From contig CAIWTU010000051.1 of NCBI GenBank assembly GCA_903915655.1, positions 62,001 through 126,000 on the forward strand: 64,000 nucleotides of DNA, read 5' to 3'. Of this stretch, positions 1 through 11,804 are shown piece by piece. Made by a program: the position numbers and the translations under genes. Positions within the stretch are counted from its first letter, which is position 1; each line of letters starts with the position of its first letter. The notes beneath the pieces are model-generated. The model had not been told where the DNA came from, made no database searches, and saw only the letters and a program-made list of their open reading frames with translations. The DNA comes from an uncultured Geobacter sp. (GTDB lineage Bacteria > Desulfobacterota > Desulfuromonadia > Geobacterales > Geobacteraceae).

Positions 1-94
1 CGCTGCGGGTTTTCCTCGGCGCCGTTTTATTCTCTTCCTCTGCGATAACGTTAAGGAGATAGTGGCTCAGGATCAATAAAGAAGGAGGCGCAGA

Positions 95-2293
95 ATGACC
101 AAAAGGGATGACCGAACCGGACAGGGATCCGAACTCCGCCGGCGAGCCGAAGAGGTTGTACTGGAGAATGCTGCCCGGTCGCCGGGAAAGCAAGCACCCC
201 TTTTGCCCGAAGAGATGCGGGAGGCCCTCCACGATCTACAGGTCCATCAAATCGAACTGAAGATGCAGAATCTGGAACTGCTCCGAAGTCATGTAGAGCT
301 GGATGCCGCACGGGCGCGCTATTTTGATTTATACGACCTCGCCCCGGTCGGGTATCTCACCCTCAGCGAAGAGGGGGTGATACTGGAGGCAAACCATGCA
401 GCAGCTACTCTCTTGGGGGTGGCAAGGGGGACGCTGGTCTGGCAGCTGTTCAACCGGTTTGTTTTCAAAGAGGACCAGGACAGCTACTACCTGTACGGCA
501 AGCAGCACTTCAAGAGTGATACAGAGCTTCGGGAGGAGCCTGTAGAGGGGGGCGCCACGTTTCGCCAGAGCTCCGGCGGGGAGTCAGCTCAACTACCGGG
601 GTGCGAACTGCGGATGGTGAAAAAAGATGGTACGCCCTTCTGGGTGCATCTAGCGGCCACCGCTACGCAGGGCAAGGATGGGACGCCCGAGTACCGCGTT
701 GTGTTGACCGATATCAACAAGCGCAAGGAAGAGGATGTTGAGTCTCTGCGGGAAAACGAAGCCCGTTTCAACCAGCTGGCCGATCAGAGCGGCATCTTCA
801 TCTGGGAGGTGGATGCTAGGGGGCTCTTCACATATGTCAGCCCTACCTCCGAAGCCGTTCTGGGCTACCGCCCGGACGAACTGATAGGTCGCCCCTTCCA
901 CGACCTGCATCCCGAATCGGGACGAGAGGCGCTCAAACAAGCTGCTTTCTTTAACATCAAACTGGGCGAACCGTTTCAAAATTACAGAAACAGCGCAGTT
1001 TCCAAAGATGGCCGACTCGTATGGCTGTCCACCAATGGCCTTCCGCTCCTGGATGCTGACGGAACCGTGACAGGCTACAGAGGGAGCGACACAGACATAA
1101 CGGTACTTAAGCGGGCCGAGGAGGCTAAGGCCGCCCTCGAAGCGCAGTTACTGCAGGCACAGAAGATGGAATCGGTAGGCCATTTGGCTGGCGGGGTGGC
1201 CCACGACTTCAACAACATGCTTAGTGTAATCACAAATTACGCAGCGTTGGCCGTCATGAAGTTGGAAGTAGGCGATTCAGCGCCGTCTATCGTTAGCTGT
1301 CTTACGGAAATCCGCCAGGCGGCCGAGCACTCCGGTGACATCACACGGCAGCTGCTCGCCTTTGCCCGCAAGCAGATTGTCACCCCCGTACTGCTTGATC
1401 TGGGTGATGCTGTCGGGGGGATGCTCAAGATGCTGCAACGGCTCATCGGCGAGGAGATAGACATCAGCTGGCAGACGGAGGGGGGGCTCTGGACAGTCAA
1501 GGTTGATCCAGGCCAGATCGACCAGATCGTTGACAACCTCTGCGTCAACGCGCGGGACGCTATTTCCGTAGTCGGCAGGATTACTATAGAAACGGGGAAC
1601 ATTGTCCTGGAAGAGGTCTACTGTGCCGCTCACGTTGGGGCTGTTCCCGGGGAGTACGTGCGGCTCGCAGTGAGCGACACCGGCTGTGGCATGGAGAAAG
1701 AAATCCTGAGGCAAATCTTCGAACCGTTCTTCACGACCAAAGGTATCGGCAGGGGAACCGGCCTCGGTCTCGCCACGGTCTACGGCATCGTCAAACAGAA
1801 CAACGGCTTTTTAGAGGTCCGGAGCGAGCCGGGTCAGGGGACGACGTTCACTATCTATTTCCCCCGGCATGCGGTCGAAACCGGGGAAAAGCGGCATGAA
1901 GTTCGCGACTTGCCCGTACGTGGGCATGAAACCATCCTGTTGGTGGAGGACGAGCCGGCGATCCTGAAAAGCACTGCGATAATACTCGAAATGCAGGGGT
2001 ACAACGTACTGACGGCAAGCACCCCGGGCAATGCCATCCGGCTGGCCGAAGAGCAGAACGGCGCGATCCACCTGCTGCTAACCGATGTGGTCATGCCGGA
2101 GATGAACGGCCAGGAGCTGGCGCGAAAGCTGCTTGTCCTCTATCCGCACCTCAAACGAATCTTCATGTCAGGCTATTCAGGCGACATCATTGCCCTCCAC
2201 GGTGTGCTGATCGATAACGTTCATTTCATCGAGAAGCCGTTCTCACTTTCTGGCCTGATCACCAAGGTACGGGAGGCGCTGGAGAGCAATTAA
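95..2293 (+). CDS. PAS/PAC hybrid sensor histidine kinase with C-terminal receiver
   Basis: A 732-residue cytoplasmic hybrid kinase with no membrane segment. A charged N-terminal coil (about 1-70, containing [15 protein letters not shown]) is followed by a first PAS domain (about 75-210) and a second PAS/PAC domain (about 221-340). The HisKA helix carries the phospho-acceptor in GGVAHDFNN (His370). The HATPase domain has the N box ([10 protein letters not shown]) and the G boxes DTGCGM and [14 protein letters not shown] receiver domain ends the protein, with probable phospho-Asp664 in [12 protein letters not shown] and a conserved Lys in EKPFS. The start has a strong ribosome site (GAAGGAGG). 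Ligand and output are unknown. It is a clear paralogue of the kinase at 2976-4832, including the upstream leader, so the pair arose by duplication. Confidence 0.93.
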   Translation: MTKRDDRTGQGSELRRRAEEVVLENAARSPGKQAPLLPEEMREALHDLQVHQIELKMQNLELLRSHVELDAARARYFDLYDLAPVGYLTLSEEGVILEANHAAATLLGVARGTLVWQLFNRFVFKEDQDSYYLYGKQHFKSDTELREEPVEGGATFRQSSGGESAQLPGCELRMVKKDGTPFWVHLAATATQGKDGTPEYRVVLTDINKRKEEDVESLRENEARFNQLADQSGIFIWEVDARGLFTYVSPTSEAVLGYRPDELIGRPFHDLHPESGREALKQAAFFNIKLGEPFQNYRNSAVSKDGRLVWLSTNGLPLLDADGTVTGYRGSDTDITVLKRAEEAKAALEAQLLQAQKMESVGHLAGGVAHDFNNMLSVITNYAALAVMKLEVGDSAPSIVSCLTEIRQAAEHSGDITRQLLAFARKQIVTPVLLDLGDAVGGMLKMLQRLIGEEIDISWQTEGGLWTVKVDPGQIDQIVDNLCVNARDAISVVGRITIETGNIVLEEVYCAAHVGAVPGEYVRLAVSDTGCGMEKEILRQIFEPFFTTKGIGRGTGLGLATVYGIVKQNNGFLEVRSEPGQGTTFTIYFPRHAVETGEKRHEVRDLPVRGHETILLVEDEPAILKSTAIILEMQGYNVLTASTPGNAIRLAEEQNGAIHLLLTDVVMPEMNGQELARKLLVLYPHLKRIFMSGYSGDIIALHGVLIDNVHFIEKPFSLSGLITKVREALESN

Positions 2294-2486
2294 GTGAAGC
2301 AGACGGTCCACCTTTCTTCAGTAACAGCAAAATCCGGTATACTTTTTCAGCAAGTCATTTCGATTCAGATGAGGGTAAGCATGGCAAAAACGTCATCCGT
2401 TGGTGAAGAGATCGGGAAGGATATGATGTATGCACCGAACATACGTGCCAGATACTTCTGCCTGCGGGTGGAATAACTAATCATGA

Positions 2487-2828
2487 ATGAGCATGGCATG
2501 CGTGGCTTTATCATGCAGACGCAGAACGGTGATCGATGGGCAGATGAACCTTCTGGCCTATCTCAGGAAGGCAACAGGCTACCGTTTTGAACTCCAATTT
2601 GCCCGGAATGCCGAAAACGTTATCGACCTGCTCGGTACGAAGAAGTTAGATTTTGCGTTCTTAGGCGCCGTTCACTATCTGGATGCCCGGAAAAAGTATG
2701 GGGTGATTCCTCTTGTTCGTGGGCTGAACAGCGGAGGAAAGACCGAATACCGGTCGGCTATCGTAGTAAAAACCGGTAGCCTGCTCAAAGGAGTTAATGA
2801 ACTTCGCGGTAAAAGTGTATTGGAGTAA
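2487..2828 (+). pseudogene. Truncated PhnD-like periplasmic binding protein remnant
   Basis: The open frame encodes the middle of a phosphonate/phosphite-type (PhnD family) substrate-binding protein. Visible motifs are LLAYLRKATGYRF, KKLDFAFLGAVHYLDA and KTEYRSAIVVK, ending in ELRGKSV. Family members are about 300 residues with a signal peptide. Here only about 100 residues remain, there is no export signal, and the frame stops right after the LRGKSV segment, where normal proteins continue for another half. The 3-prime break coincides with a dispersed repeat at 2832-2860. Such binding proteins often sit beside PAS histidine kinases as their sensors, so this may once have served one of the two flanking kinases. 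It is probably non-functional. Confidence 0.72.
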
Positions 2829-2831
2829 AGT

Positions 2832-2860
2832 CCGTTCGCCCTGAGCTTGTCGAAGGGTGG
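2832..2860. repeat. Dispersed REP-like repeat at the broken end of the PhnD remnant
   Basis: The element reads CGCCCTGAGCTTGTCGAAGG, an imperfect palindrome. I recognise it as a short dispersed repeat of many bacterial genomes whose antisense translation gives the spurious peptide LRQAQGER. It begins three bases after the stop of the binding-protein remnant, so its arrival or recombination at it may have truncated that gene. One copy of this type is seen in the window; a different hairpin repeat occurs at 32935-32980. Confidence 0.6.
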
Positions 2861-2933
2861 TAAGGACTTTCGCTGGAGGCTTAGGGGTCACCCATTAAAA
2901 GGCTGCTGTTAATGGTAAAAATGTCAAGGGAAA

Positions 2934-2975
2934 GGAGATCTGGGATCAGGATCAATGGAGTAAAGGGGGGAGAGA
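2934..2975 (+). repeat. Duplicated kinase leader segment (second copy of 55-94)
   Basis: The sequence before the second kinase (AAGGAGAT, then TCAGGATCAAT, then a purine-rich ribosome site) parallels the sequence at 55-94 before the first kinase. The similarity stops just upstream in both copies. This places the left boundary of the ancestral duplication upstream of the coding start. Confidence 0.55.
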
Positions 2976-4832
2976 ATGACCAGCAAGGATGACCGTCACG
3001 AAAAGGGGGGCGAGCTCCATCGGCGGGCCGAAGAGGTCGTGCGGAGAAAAGCGGCCTGTGCGCCGGAAAACCTAGAGGCTCTCTCGCGCGAAGAGATGCT
3101 GCGGATGCTTCATGAACTGCAGATCCATCAAATTGAACTGGAGATAGAGAACGAGGAACTGCAGAGGGCGCAGGCGGAACTGGACGCCGAAGGCGCGAAG
3201 GTGTGCAGCGTCCTGCCGAGCGATGTCAGCGAGTGCCAGCGAACCCCCCAAGAGCTGATATCAGACCTTAAGGAGACAGAGGCGGCGTTGCGGGAGCATA
3301 AGGATTTGTTGCGAAGTATCATCGACAGCACCCCTTCAAATGTTTTTGCCTTTGATCTGCAACACCGGTTTACGCTGCTTAACGATGCGATGGCACAATT
3401 CTACGGGGTGACCAAAGAGGAACTGTTGGGCAAGACCCTGCACGATGTTTTCCCGAAGGATCTTGCCGATACCCTCTTGGAAAACAACAGTCGGATCATG
3501 GCAACTGGAGTGGCGACTACTGTTGAAGAGGTCGTGGTGAGCAAGGTAGCAAACGTCCCGCGCACCGTTATGACCTCGAAGTTTCCCCTGCGTAATATGC
3601 AAGGAGCGATCACCGGGCTCGGTGGTGTGGCTACCGATATCACCGACGGTAAGCGGGCCGAGGAGGAAAAGGGGAGACTGGAAGCCCAACTCCAACATGC
3701 CCAGAAAATGGAATCGGTGGGGCAGCTTGCGGGCGGGGTGGCCCATGAATTCAACAACATGCTGAGTGTAATCATCGGTTACGCGCAGGTGGCCATCATG
3801 AAACTGGAGGCAGGCGAACCTTCCCCGCCGGTCATCACTTGCCTTACGGAAATCCGCAAGGCGGCCGACCGCTCCGCCGACATCACGCGGCAGCTGCTCG
3901 CCTTCGCACGCAAGCAGGCTATTGCGCCGATAGCTGTGGAGCTGAACGAGACTCTGGTGGGAATGTTCAGGATGATTCAACAGCTCATCGGCGAGGAGAT
4001 CGACCTCTGCTGGCAGCCGGGGGCTAATCTCTGGCCGGTCAAGGTCGACCCGTCCCAGATCGACCAGATCCTGGCCAACCTCTGCCTCAACGCCCGGGAT
4101 GCTATCTCCGGTGTCGGCAGGATTATTATCAAGACTGGAAATATTACCCTTGACGAACGGTATTGCGCTACTCACGAGGGGTATCTGCCCGGTGACTACG
4201 TCCGGCTGGCCGTGAGCGATAACGGGTGCGGCATGGGGGAGGAGGTTCTGGGGCAGATCTTCGAACCGTTCTTTACAACCAAGGGGGTCGGCGAGGGGAC
4301 GGGACTCGGTCTGGCCACGGTCTACGGCATCGTCAGGCAGAACAACGGCTGCATCGAGGTAGAAAGCGAGCGGGGGAGGGGGACGACGGTCACGATCCAT
4401 CTCCCCCGATATCTGGTCGGAGGAGAGGAAAGGGAGAAGGATGGTCTCACAGAGTCCCTGCGTGGCCACGAAACGATCCTCCTGGTGGAGGACGAACCGT
4501 CGATCCTGGAGATTACCACAACGCTCCTTGAACTGCTCGGCTACACCGTGCTGGCGGCAGGCGCCCCGTCCAAGGCTATCCTTCTGGCCGAAGAGGCGGG
4601 GGGGAAGATCGATCTGCTGATGACCGATCTGATCATGCCGGGGATGAGCGGGGTGGAGTTGGCGGAAAAACTCCTCTCCCGCTATCCGCACCTCAAGCGA
4701 CTCTTCATGTCGGGCTACACGCCTAAAAGCCTCGCCGACCGGGGGGTGCTTGCCGAAGGGGTTCATTTCATCGAGAAGCCCTTCTCTATCTCTGACCTGG
4801 CATGCAAGGTCAGGGAGGTTCTGGAGAGCTAA
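2976..4832 (+). CDS. PAS hybrid sensor histidine kinase with C-terminal receiver (paralogue)
   Basis: A 618-residue soluble hybrid kinase. The N-terminal coil (about 1-70, [17 protein letters not shown]) matches the first kinase. After it comes one PAS domain (about 105-225, containing [16 protein letters not shown]), not two. The HisKA site is GGVAHEFNN (His257). The HATPase G boxes are DNGCGM and [13 protein letters not shown]. The receiver has probable phospho-Asp551 in [12 protein letters not shown] and EKPFS near the end. The first PAS domain of the neighbouring kinase is absent and the remaining sensory part diverges, so the pair probably senses different signals through a shared transmitter type. 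A strong purine-rich ribosome site precedes the ATG. Confidence 0.93.
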   Translation: MTSKDDRHEKGGELHRRAEEVVRRKAACAPENLEALSREEMLRMLHELQIHQIELEIENEELQRAQAELDAEGAKVCSVLPSDVSECQRTPQELISDLKETEAALREHKDLLRSIIDSTPSNVFAFDLQHRFTLLNDAMAQFYGVTKEELLGKTLHDVFPKDLADTLLENNSRIMATGVATTVEEVVVSKVANVPRTVMTSKFPLRNMQGAITGLGGVATDITDGKRAEEEKGRLEAQLQHAQKMESVGQLAGGVAHEFNNMLSVIIGYAQVAIMKLEAGEPSPPVITCLTEIRKAADRSADITRQLLAFARKQAIAPIAVELNETLVGMFRMIQQLIGEEIDLCWQPGANLWPVKVDPSQIDQILANLCLNARDAISGVGRIIIKTGNITLDERYCATHEGYLPGDYVRLAVSDNGCGMGEEVLGQIFEPFFTTKGVGEGTGLGLATVYGIVRQNNGCIEVESERGRGTTVTIHLPRYLVGGEEREKDGLTESLRGHETILLVEDEPSILEITTTLLELLGYTVLAAGAPSKAILLAEEAGGKIDLLMTDLIMPGMSGVELAEKLLSRYPHLKRLFMSGYTPKSLADRGVLAEGVHFIEKPFSISDLACKVREVLES

Positions 4833-4861
4833 TAAGGGGGGCGACTCGGGCAAATCCTTCC

Positions 4862-4889
4862 TTGACACCAGGCTCTTTTTTGATGTAAC
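4862..4889 (+). promoter_or_regulatory. Putative sigma-70 promoter for the kdsB-pyrG-kdsA operon
   Basis: A perfect TTGACA is followed by a 16-bp spacer and TGTAAC, a fair -10. Transcription would begin near 4896, leaving about 47 bases of leader before the ATG at 4943. It is too close to the upstream in-frame ATG at 4907 for a normal leader, which supports the later start. Confidence 0.5.
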
Positions 4890-4942
4890 GTAGTCCGTCC
4901 CACCGCATGAAGGGACAGATTCCACGAGTAACGGCCCATTTT

Positions 4943-7377
<2,435 letters not shown>

Positions 7378-7427
7378 GGTACAGTGGATTTGCAGGCACT
7401 GTTCAACAATAGAGGAAAGAAAAAATC

Positions 7428-8246
7428 ATGGTAAAAGAGATATCCCTGGGAAGTGTCAGGGTCGGCGGAAACCGCCCACTTGCCCTTATCGCCGGTCCCT
7501 GTGCTATTGAGGATGAGTCGTCGACCCTGCGCTGTGCAGAACGCCTCATGACTATTTGCAATGCTCTTTCCATCCCATTCATTTTCAAGGCATCCTATGA
7601 CAAGGCAAACCGGACCTCGGTAACTTCTTTCCGGGGCCCCGGCCTGAAAGAGGGGCTCAGGATTCTTGCCAAGATTTCGGAATCCATGGGGTTGCCCATT
7701 CTTACGGATGTCCATTCTATTGAAGAGGTGCAGGAGGTTGCCGCAGTTGCAGATGTCCTGCAGATACCGGCATTTTTGTGTCGTCAGACAGATCTACTGG
7801 TGGCCGCATCGAGAACCGGAAAGGCGATTAATATCAAAAAAGGTCAGTTTATGGCCCCCTGGGATATGTCGAACGTGGTCGACAAGGTGCTGAGCACCGG
7901 TAACACCCAGGTAATGCTTACCGAGCGGGGTGCGACATTCGGCTACAACAATCTTGTTACCGACATGCGGAGTCTGCCGATAATGCGCCGGTTCGGCTAC
8001 CCGGTGATTTTTGACGCAACCCACAGCGTTCAGATTCCCGGTGGGATGGGTGGTTCATCCGGTGGGGAGCGAGAGTTTGTGGAGTATCTTGCAAGGGCTG
8101 CTGCTGCGACCGGGATTGACGGAATTTTCCTCGAAGTCCATGAAGATCCGGATAAGGCGCTATGTGACGGACCCAATTCCATTCGTCTTGATGAACTGCC
8201 GCAGATTCTCAAAAAACTCAAGGCGATTGATGCTATAGTGAAGTGA
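7428..8246 (+). CDS. kdsA: 3-deoxy-8-phosphooctulonate synthase (Kdo-8-P synthase)
   Basis: Condenses arabinose-5-phosphate and phosphoenolpyruvate to Kdo-8-phosphate. The protein is 272 residues with the N-terminal IAGPCAIED motif, SYDKANRTS, the DVHSIEEV loop and DATHSVQIPGG near the end. Cys25 of GPCAIE occupies the position that binds metal in class II enzymes (metal-independent members have Asn there), so this is probably the metal-dependent type. It sits 50 bp after pyrG and 41 bp before kdsD. Confidence 0.96.
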   Translation: MVKEISLGSVRVGGNRPLALIAGPCAIEDESSTLRCAERLMTICNALSIPFIFKASYDKANRTSVTSFRGPGLKEGLRILAKISESMGLPILTDVHSIEEVQEVAAVADVLQIPAFLCRQTDLLVAASRTGKAINIKKGQFMAPWDMSNVVDKVLSTGNTQVMLTERGATFGYNNLVTDMRSLPIMRRFGYPVIFDATHSVQIPGGMGGSSGGEREFVEYLARAAAATGIDGIFLEVHEDPDKALCDGPNSIRLDELPQILKKLKAIDAIVK

Positions 8247-8287
8247 CATCTTAGCCGTTGGACGTCACTCGTCACAAGGGGTAATAA

Positions 8288-9253
8288 TTGATACTTGCAG
8301 AAGCGAAAAGGGTTATACGTGTTGAGGCGGAGGCATTGATCGCCCTTGCCGACTCCCTGGATGGTGAGTTTGAAAAGGCTGTGAATCTCATAATTGCCGC
8401 GCCAGGTCGAGTCGTCGTTACAGGGATGGGAAAGTCAGGGATTATCTGCCAGAAAATAGCGTCAACAATGGCCTCAACCGGGACCCCGGCGTTTTTTCTC
8501 CATCCCGCTGAAGGGATTCATGGCGATCTCGGGATGATCATGAAGGGAGATCTGGTTATTGCAGTTTCTCACAGCGGTGAAACCGAAGAGGTTCTGCGGA
8601 TACTCCCGGTAATAAAACGTATCGGAGCGCATCTTGTCACCATGTCGGGTAACCGGAATTCCACTCTGGCCAAGGCTGGTGATGTTTTCCTGGATATAGC
8701 TATCAAGGAGGAGGCCTGCCCACTCGGGTTGGCGCCGACAGCTTCGACTACCGCCACCCTGGCCATGGGCGACGCCCTGGCGGTGGCGCTCCTTGTGGAA
8801 AGAGGGTTCAATGCCGAAGATTTTGCCCTGTTTCATCCCGGCGGTTCCCTCGGCAAAAGACTTTTGCTTAAAGTTGAAGACCTGATGCATAAGGGTTACG
8901 CCGTTCCCCTGGTGACCGTCGATACTTTGATGTCCGAAGCCCTCTTTGTCATTACAGAAAAACGTATGGGTGTTACAGGTGTGACGGAAGGGGGGGGTTC
9001 TCTGGTCGGAATCATAACCGACGGAGATTTACGCCGGGCACTGGAAAAAGGAATCAATATCATGGAGAAGAGCGCAGGTGAACTGATGACGCGAAATCCC
9101 AAGCGGATAAGAGGCTCTGAACTCGCTGCCAGGGCGCTTCACACCATGGAGGAGCATTCCATTACTTCGCTGTTTGTCTTCAGTGATGAGAATGAAGATG
9201 AGCCAACAGGAATTATCCATCTTCACGACCTGCTGAAGGCCGGGTTGGCGTGA
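8288..9253 (+). CDS. kdsD: Arabinose-5-phosphate isomerase (KpsF/GutQ family)
   Basis: Interconverts ribulose-5-phosphate and arabinose-5-phosphate, the first step of Kdo synthesis. A SIS sugar-isomerase domain (about 30-170) contains GMGKSGIICQKIASTMASTG, HPAEGIHGDLGMI and SHSGETEE. Two CBS motifs follow (about 205-320). At 321 residues it has the usual length. The start is TTG; the frame offers no better-placed ATG before the conserved N-terminus. Its stop codon overlaps the first base of the next ATG, so it is translationally linked to kdsC. Confidence 0.93.
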   Translation: MILAEAKRVIRVEAEALIALADSLDGEFEKAVNLIIAAPGRVVVTGMGKSGIICQKIASTMASTGTPAFFLHPAEGIHGDLGMIMKGDLVIAVSHSGETEEVLRILPVIKRIGAHLVTMSGNRNSTLAKAGDVFLDIAIKEEACPLGLAPTASTTATLAMGDALAVALLVERGFNAEDFALFHPGGSLGKRLLLKVEDLMHKGYAVPLVTVDTLMSEALFVITEKRMGVTGVTEGGGSLVGIITDGDLRRALEKGINIMEKSAGELMTRNPKRIRGSELAARALHTMEEHSITSLFVFSDENEDEPTGIIHLHDLLKAGLA

Positions 9254-9768
9254 TGCTCGAGCAGATTGCGGGGATCAGGATGTTGCTGATGGACGTTGAC
9301 GGCGTTTTGACCGACGGCCGGATAATTTTCGACTCTAACGGAATCGAAAGCAAGTTTTTCAATGTAAAAGACGGCCAAGGTATAAAGATGGTGCAACGGT
9401 CCGGCATTGAGGTGGGGATAATTTCGGGCAGGGAGTCTCAGGTCGTCAGGAACAGGGCGGAAGAGCTGGGGATTTCCCGCGTTTATCTGAAAGTCTGCGA
9501 CAAGCTGGTGCCCTACAGGGAAATCCTCGCCGATACAGGTCTGCTCGACCGGCAGATCGCCTATATCGGGGATGACATTATCGATATCCCGATTCTCCGG
9601 AGGGTGGGGTTTGCTGCGGCTCCGGCCGATGCCGTTGCCGAGGTCCACCCCTTCGTTCATTATGTTGCCAAAAATGGCGGAGGGTGGGGCGCTGTGCGGG
9701 AGGTCTGTGATTTACTCCTCAAGGGGCAAAAGAAATGGGAAGCGATAACCGCCAGTTATCTTGCCTGA
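9253..9768 (+). CDS. kdsC: Kdo-8-phosphate phosphatase (HAD family, KdsC)
   Basis: Removes phosphate from Kdo-8-P to give Kdo. The protein is 171 residues, a small HAD phosphatase without a cap domain. Motif I is DVDGVLTDG (Asp14 nucleophile, Asp16), motif II is SGRES, the motif III lysine follows, and motif IV is YIGDDIIDIP. The C-terminal GGGWGAVREVCD signature is typical of KdsC. The ATG shares its A with the TGA of kdsD; a GTG one codon earlier is an alternative start. Confidence 0.93.
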   Translation: MLEQIAGIRMLLMDVDGVLTDGRIIFDSNGIESKFFNVKDGQGIKMVQRSGIEVGIISGRESQVVRNRAEELGISRVYLKVCDKLVPYREILADTGLLDRQIAYIGDDIIDIPILRRVGFAAAPADAVAEVHPFVHYVAKNGGGWGAVREVCDLLLKGQKKWEAITASYLA

Positions 9769-9852
9769 GCAGATCCTTTTATCTCTTTAAGACACCCTTT
9801 ATCCGGCCCGGAATTGAGCCGAAAGCTGGTTCCTAAAAGATACCTGGAAATA

Positions 9853-9882
9853 TTGTCGCAGAAGGCAATGACTTGTTACAAT
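9853..9882 (+). promoter_or_regulatory. Putative sigma-70 promoter for lptC-lptA-lptB
   Basis: TTGTCG, an 18-bp spacer and TACAAT. Transcription would begin near 9889, about 70 bases before the lptC ATG at 9959. It lies in the 190-bp gap after kdsC, the largest gap in this operon, so it could drive the lpt-rpoN part separately. Confidence 0.4.
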
Positions 9883-9958
9883 CTCCGTGCCAACTCTCTC
9901 GCATCCAGCCAGAATCTGCTTTACACCCATTTTTTATGATGATATACTTTTCCCAGTT

Positions 9959-10531
9959 ATGCTGAAGCCCAATAAAATCAAGCAGCTTCTTGCTCTATGC
10001 ATTCTCCTGGCAGGGACCTGGGTGACGGTCGTCATAGTGCTGAAAACCAACCAGCAAAAGGGCCCTGTTGAATTACTTAACCAACTTCCGAAAAATATAG
10101 ACGTTTCTCTGCAGAAGATACATTACTCGGAGGTAAGGGGTGGAGAAAAGCGCTGGGAGCTCCGTGCGGATAAGGTCGATTACGATCAAAACCGTGAATA
10201 CACACACTTCAAAAAAATTGACATGATAATTTTTGCCAAGGGGAAAGGGGGGATGATTTCCCTGACCGCCGATATGGCCACCTACCACAATAAATCCGGG
10301 GATGTTGAGCTGTTGGGCAATGTCAAGGCGGTGAATGATTCCGGCATGAAATTTACTACCGGTTACCTCAATTATGTTTCATCCCGTTCTCTGGTCAAAA
10401 CCAGCGATCGTGTGACTTTTTCCGATGGAAGGCTTGCTGTAGAGGGGACCGGTCTGGAGTTGATGCTCAAGACAAAAAGCGTGCGGGTATTGAATAATGT
10501 TACGGCAAATATCAGAACCAGGGCGAAGTAA
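9959..10531 (+). CDS. lptC: LPS export ABC transporter periplasmic protein LptC
   Basis: A single-span inner-membrane protein that hands LPS from the LptBFG ABC transporter to LptA. From the ATG at 9959 the protein is 190 residues, the usual size. It has a membrane anchor at about 8-28 (LLALCILLAGTWVTVVIVL) and then a periplasmic beta-jellyroll of the OstA/LptC type. The frame opens earlier at a GTG (9887), but that would add an atypical 24 residues before the anchor. lptA follows 1 bp after its stop. Sequence conservation in LptC is low, so the call also rests on position. Confidence 0.88.
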   Translation: MLKPNKIKQLLALCILLAGTWVTVVIVLKTNQQKGPVELLNQLPKNIDVSLQKIHYSEVRGGEKRWELRADKVDYDQNREYTHFKKIDMIIFAKGKGGMISLTADMATYHNKSGDVELLGNVKAVNDSGMKFTTGYLNYVSSRSLVKTSDRVTFSDGRLAVEGTGLELMLKTKSVRVLNNVTANIRTRAK

Positions 10532-10532
10532 T

Positions 10533-11033
10533 ATGCGCATTGTTACAATAATAATTTTTTTGTCTCTTGCAATATTCAGTTCCAGCAGTTATTCCGCCGG
10601 TGAGGGCGATTCCGGTCAGCCGATAACTATCAAGTCAAACGAGCTTATTACCGATGGTAAAGGGAAGACAGCCACCTTTGTCGGTAAGGTAGTGGCGAAA
10701 CAGAATGACATGACGATTTATGCCGATAAACTGGTTGTGTATAGTGCCGAACAGGGTGGAGACGTGGAGAAGGTTGAGGCCTTCGGTAACGTCCGCATCG
10801 TTCAGCAGAACCGACTCGGAACTTCAGGGCGAGCCGTCTACAGTAACAAGGAAGGAAAGATTTCCCTTTATGACAATCCAAGGGTGAATCAGGGTAAGGA
10901 TGTTATTTCGGGTAAGGTGATCACCTATTTTATTGCAGAGGAGAAAAGTGTCGTTACCGGAGGTCCGGATTCCCGGGTTAATGCAGTGATTTATCCGAAG
11001 ACGAAGGGGAAAGATGGCGACAGAAGTCCGTAA
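10533..11033 (+). CDS. lptA: LPS transport periplasmic protein LptA
   Basis: Forms the periplasmic bridge carrying LPS to the outer membrane. The protein is 166 residues with a signal peptide of about 22 residues ([17 protein letters not shown]). An OstA-type beta-jellyroll follows, with the characteristic [19 protein letters not shown] opening and GNVRIVQQ. The chosen ATG begins exactly at the signal peptide; an in-frame earlier start would lie inside lptC. The 3-prime end overlaps lptB by 20 bp. Confidence 0.92.
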   Translation: MRIVTIIIFLSLAIFSSSSYSAGEGDSGQPITIKSNELITDGKGKTATFVGKVVAKQNDMTIYADKLVVYSAEQGGDVEKVEAFGNVRIVQQNRLGTSGRAVYSNKEGKISLYDNPRVNQGKDVISGKVITYFIAEEKSVVTGGPDSRVNAVIYPKTKGKDGDRSP

Positions 11034-11754
11034 GAGAACCCTCAGGACCTTGGGGCTGAAGAAAAAATATCAGAACCGTTATGTGGTCAATGGTGTGGAT
11101 CTCGAAGTTTCGGCCGGCGAGGTGGTTGGCCTTCTCGGGCCGAATGGGGCGGGGAAAACTACCACTTTTTATATGGTTGTCGGTCTTTGCCGCCCTGATG
11201 CCGGTACGGTCGTTCTCGATACCGAGGAGATAACCGGTCTTCCGATGCACATTCGTGCCCGCAAAGGGATAAGCTATCTGCCACAGGAGCCTTCCGTCTT
11301 TCGGAAGCTTACTGTAAAGGAAAACCTCCTTGCCGTACTTGAGGCCCTCGGGTTTCCGGCTAAAAAGCGGCTGGATATAATGGAGAAGCTTCTCAGCGAT
11401 TTTAAAATCACCCATATTGCACAGACTAAAGGCTACGCTCTTTCCGGTGGGGAGCGGCGCAGGGTGGAGATAGCACGGGCGTTAGCTACCGGCCCCGATT
11501 TTATTCTGCTGGATGAACCTTTCGCGGGGATAGACCCGATCGCGGTGCTGGATCTGCAAAACATCATAAATGAGCTGAAGGCAATAGGGATTGGCATACT
11601 TATCTCGGATCATAATGTTCGTGAAACGCTCAGGGTTTGCGATAAAGCGTATATTCTGAATGACGGGCAGGTTCTGGAATTTGGCGACCCGATGCATATC
11701 GCCGCCAGCAGAAAAGCCCGGGAGATTTACCTGGGAGAACGGTTCAGCCTTTAA
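11014..11754 (+). CDS. lptB: LPS export ABC transporter ATP-binding protein LptB
   Basis: ATPase that powers LPS extraction from the inner membrane together with LptFG, which are not in this window. At 246 residues it is usual length. Walker A is GPNGAGKTT (about 42-50), the signature is [15 protein letters not shown], Walker B is [13 protein letters not shown], and the H-loop is SDHNVRETL, all typical of LptB. The start overlaps lptA by 20 bp. rpoN follows after 50 bp, the same lptB-rpoN adjacency as in many proteobacteria. Confidence 0.96.
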   Translation: MATEVRKRTLRTLGLKKKYQNRYVVNGVDLEVSAGEVVGLLGPNGAGKTTTFYMVVGLCRPDAGTVVLDTEEITGLPMHIRARKGISYLPQEPSVFRKLTVKENLLAVLEALGFPAKKRLDIMEKLLSDFKITHIAQTKGYALSGGERRRVEIARALATGPDFILLDEPFAGIDPIAVLDLQNIINELKAIGIGILISDHNVRETLRVCDKAYILNDGQVLEFGDPMHIAASRKAREIYLGERFSL

Positions 11755-11804
11755 GGCAGGGCCGGCATATCAATCAACATGAGGAAAGTATAAGGTGTTA
11801 GCCC

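Noticed and set aside
2294-2476. 60-codon open frame after the first kinase
   Set aside because: No ribosome site or similarity; starts directly at the kinase stop.
3336-4925. 529-codon open frame on the minus strand
   Set aside because: It lies wholly opposite the second kinase, encodes low-complexity Arg/Gln/His-rich sequence with no family motifs, and has no ribosome site. It is a shadow of the kinase codon usage.
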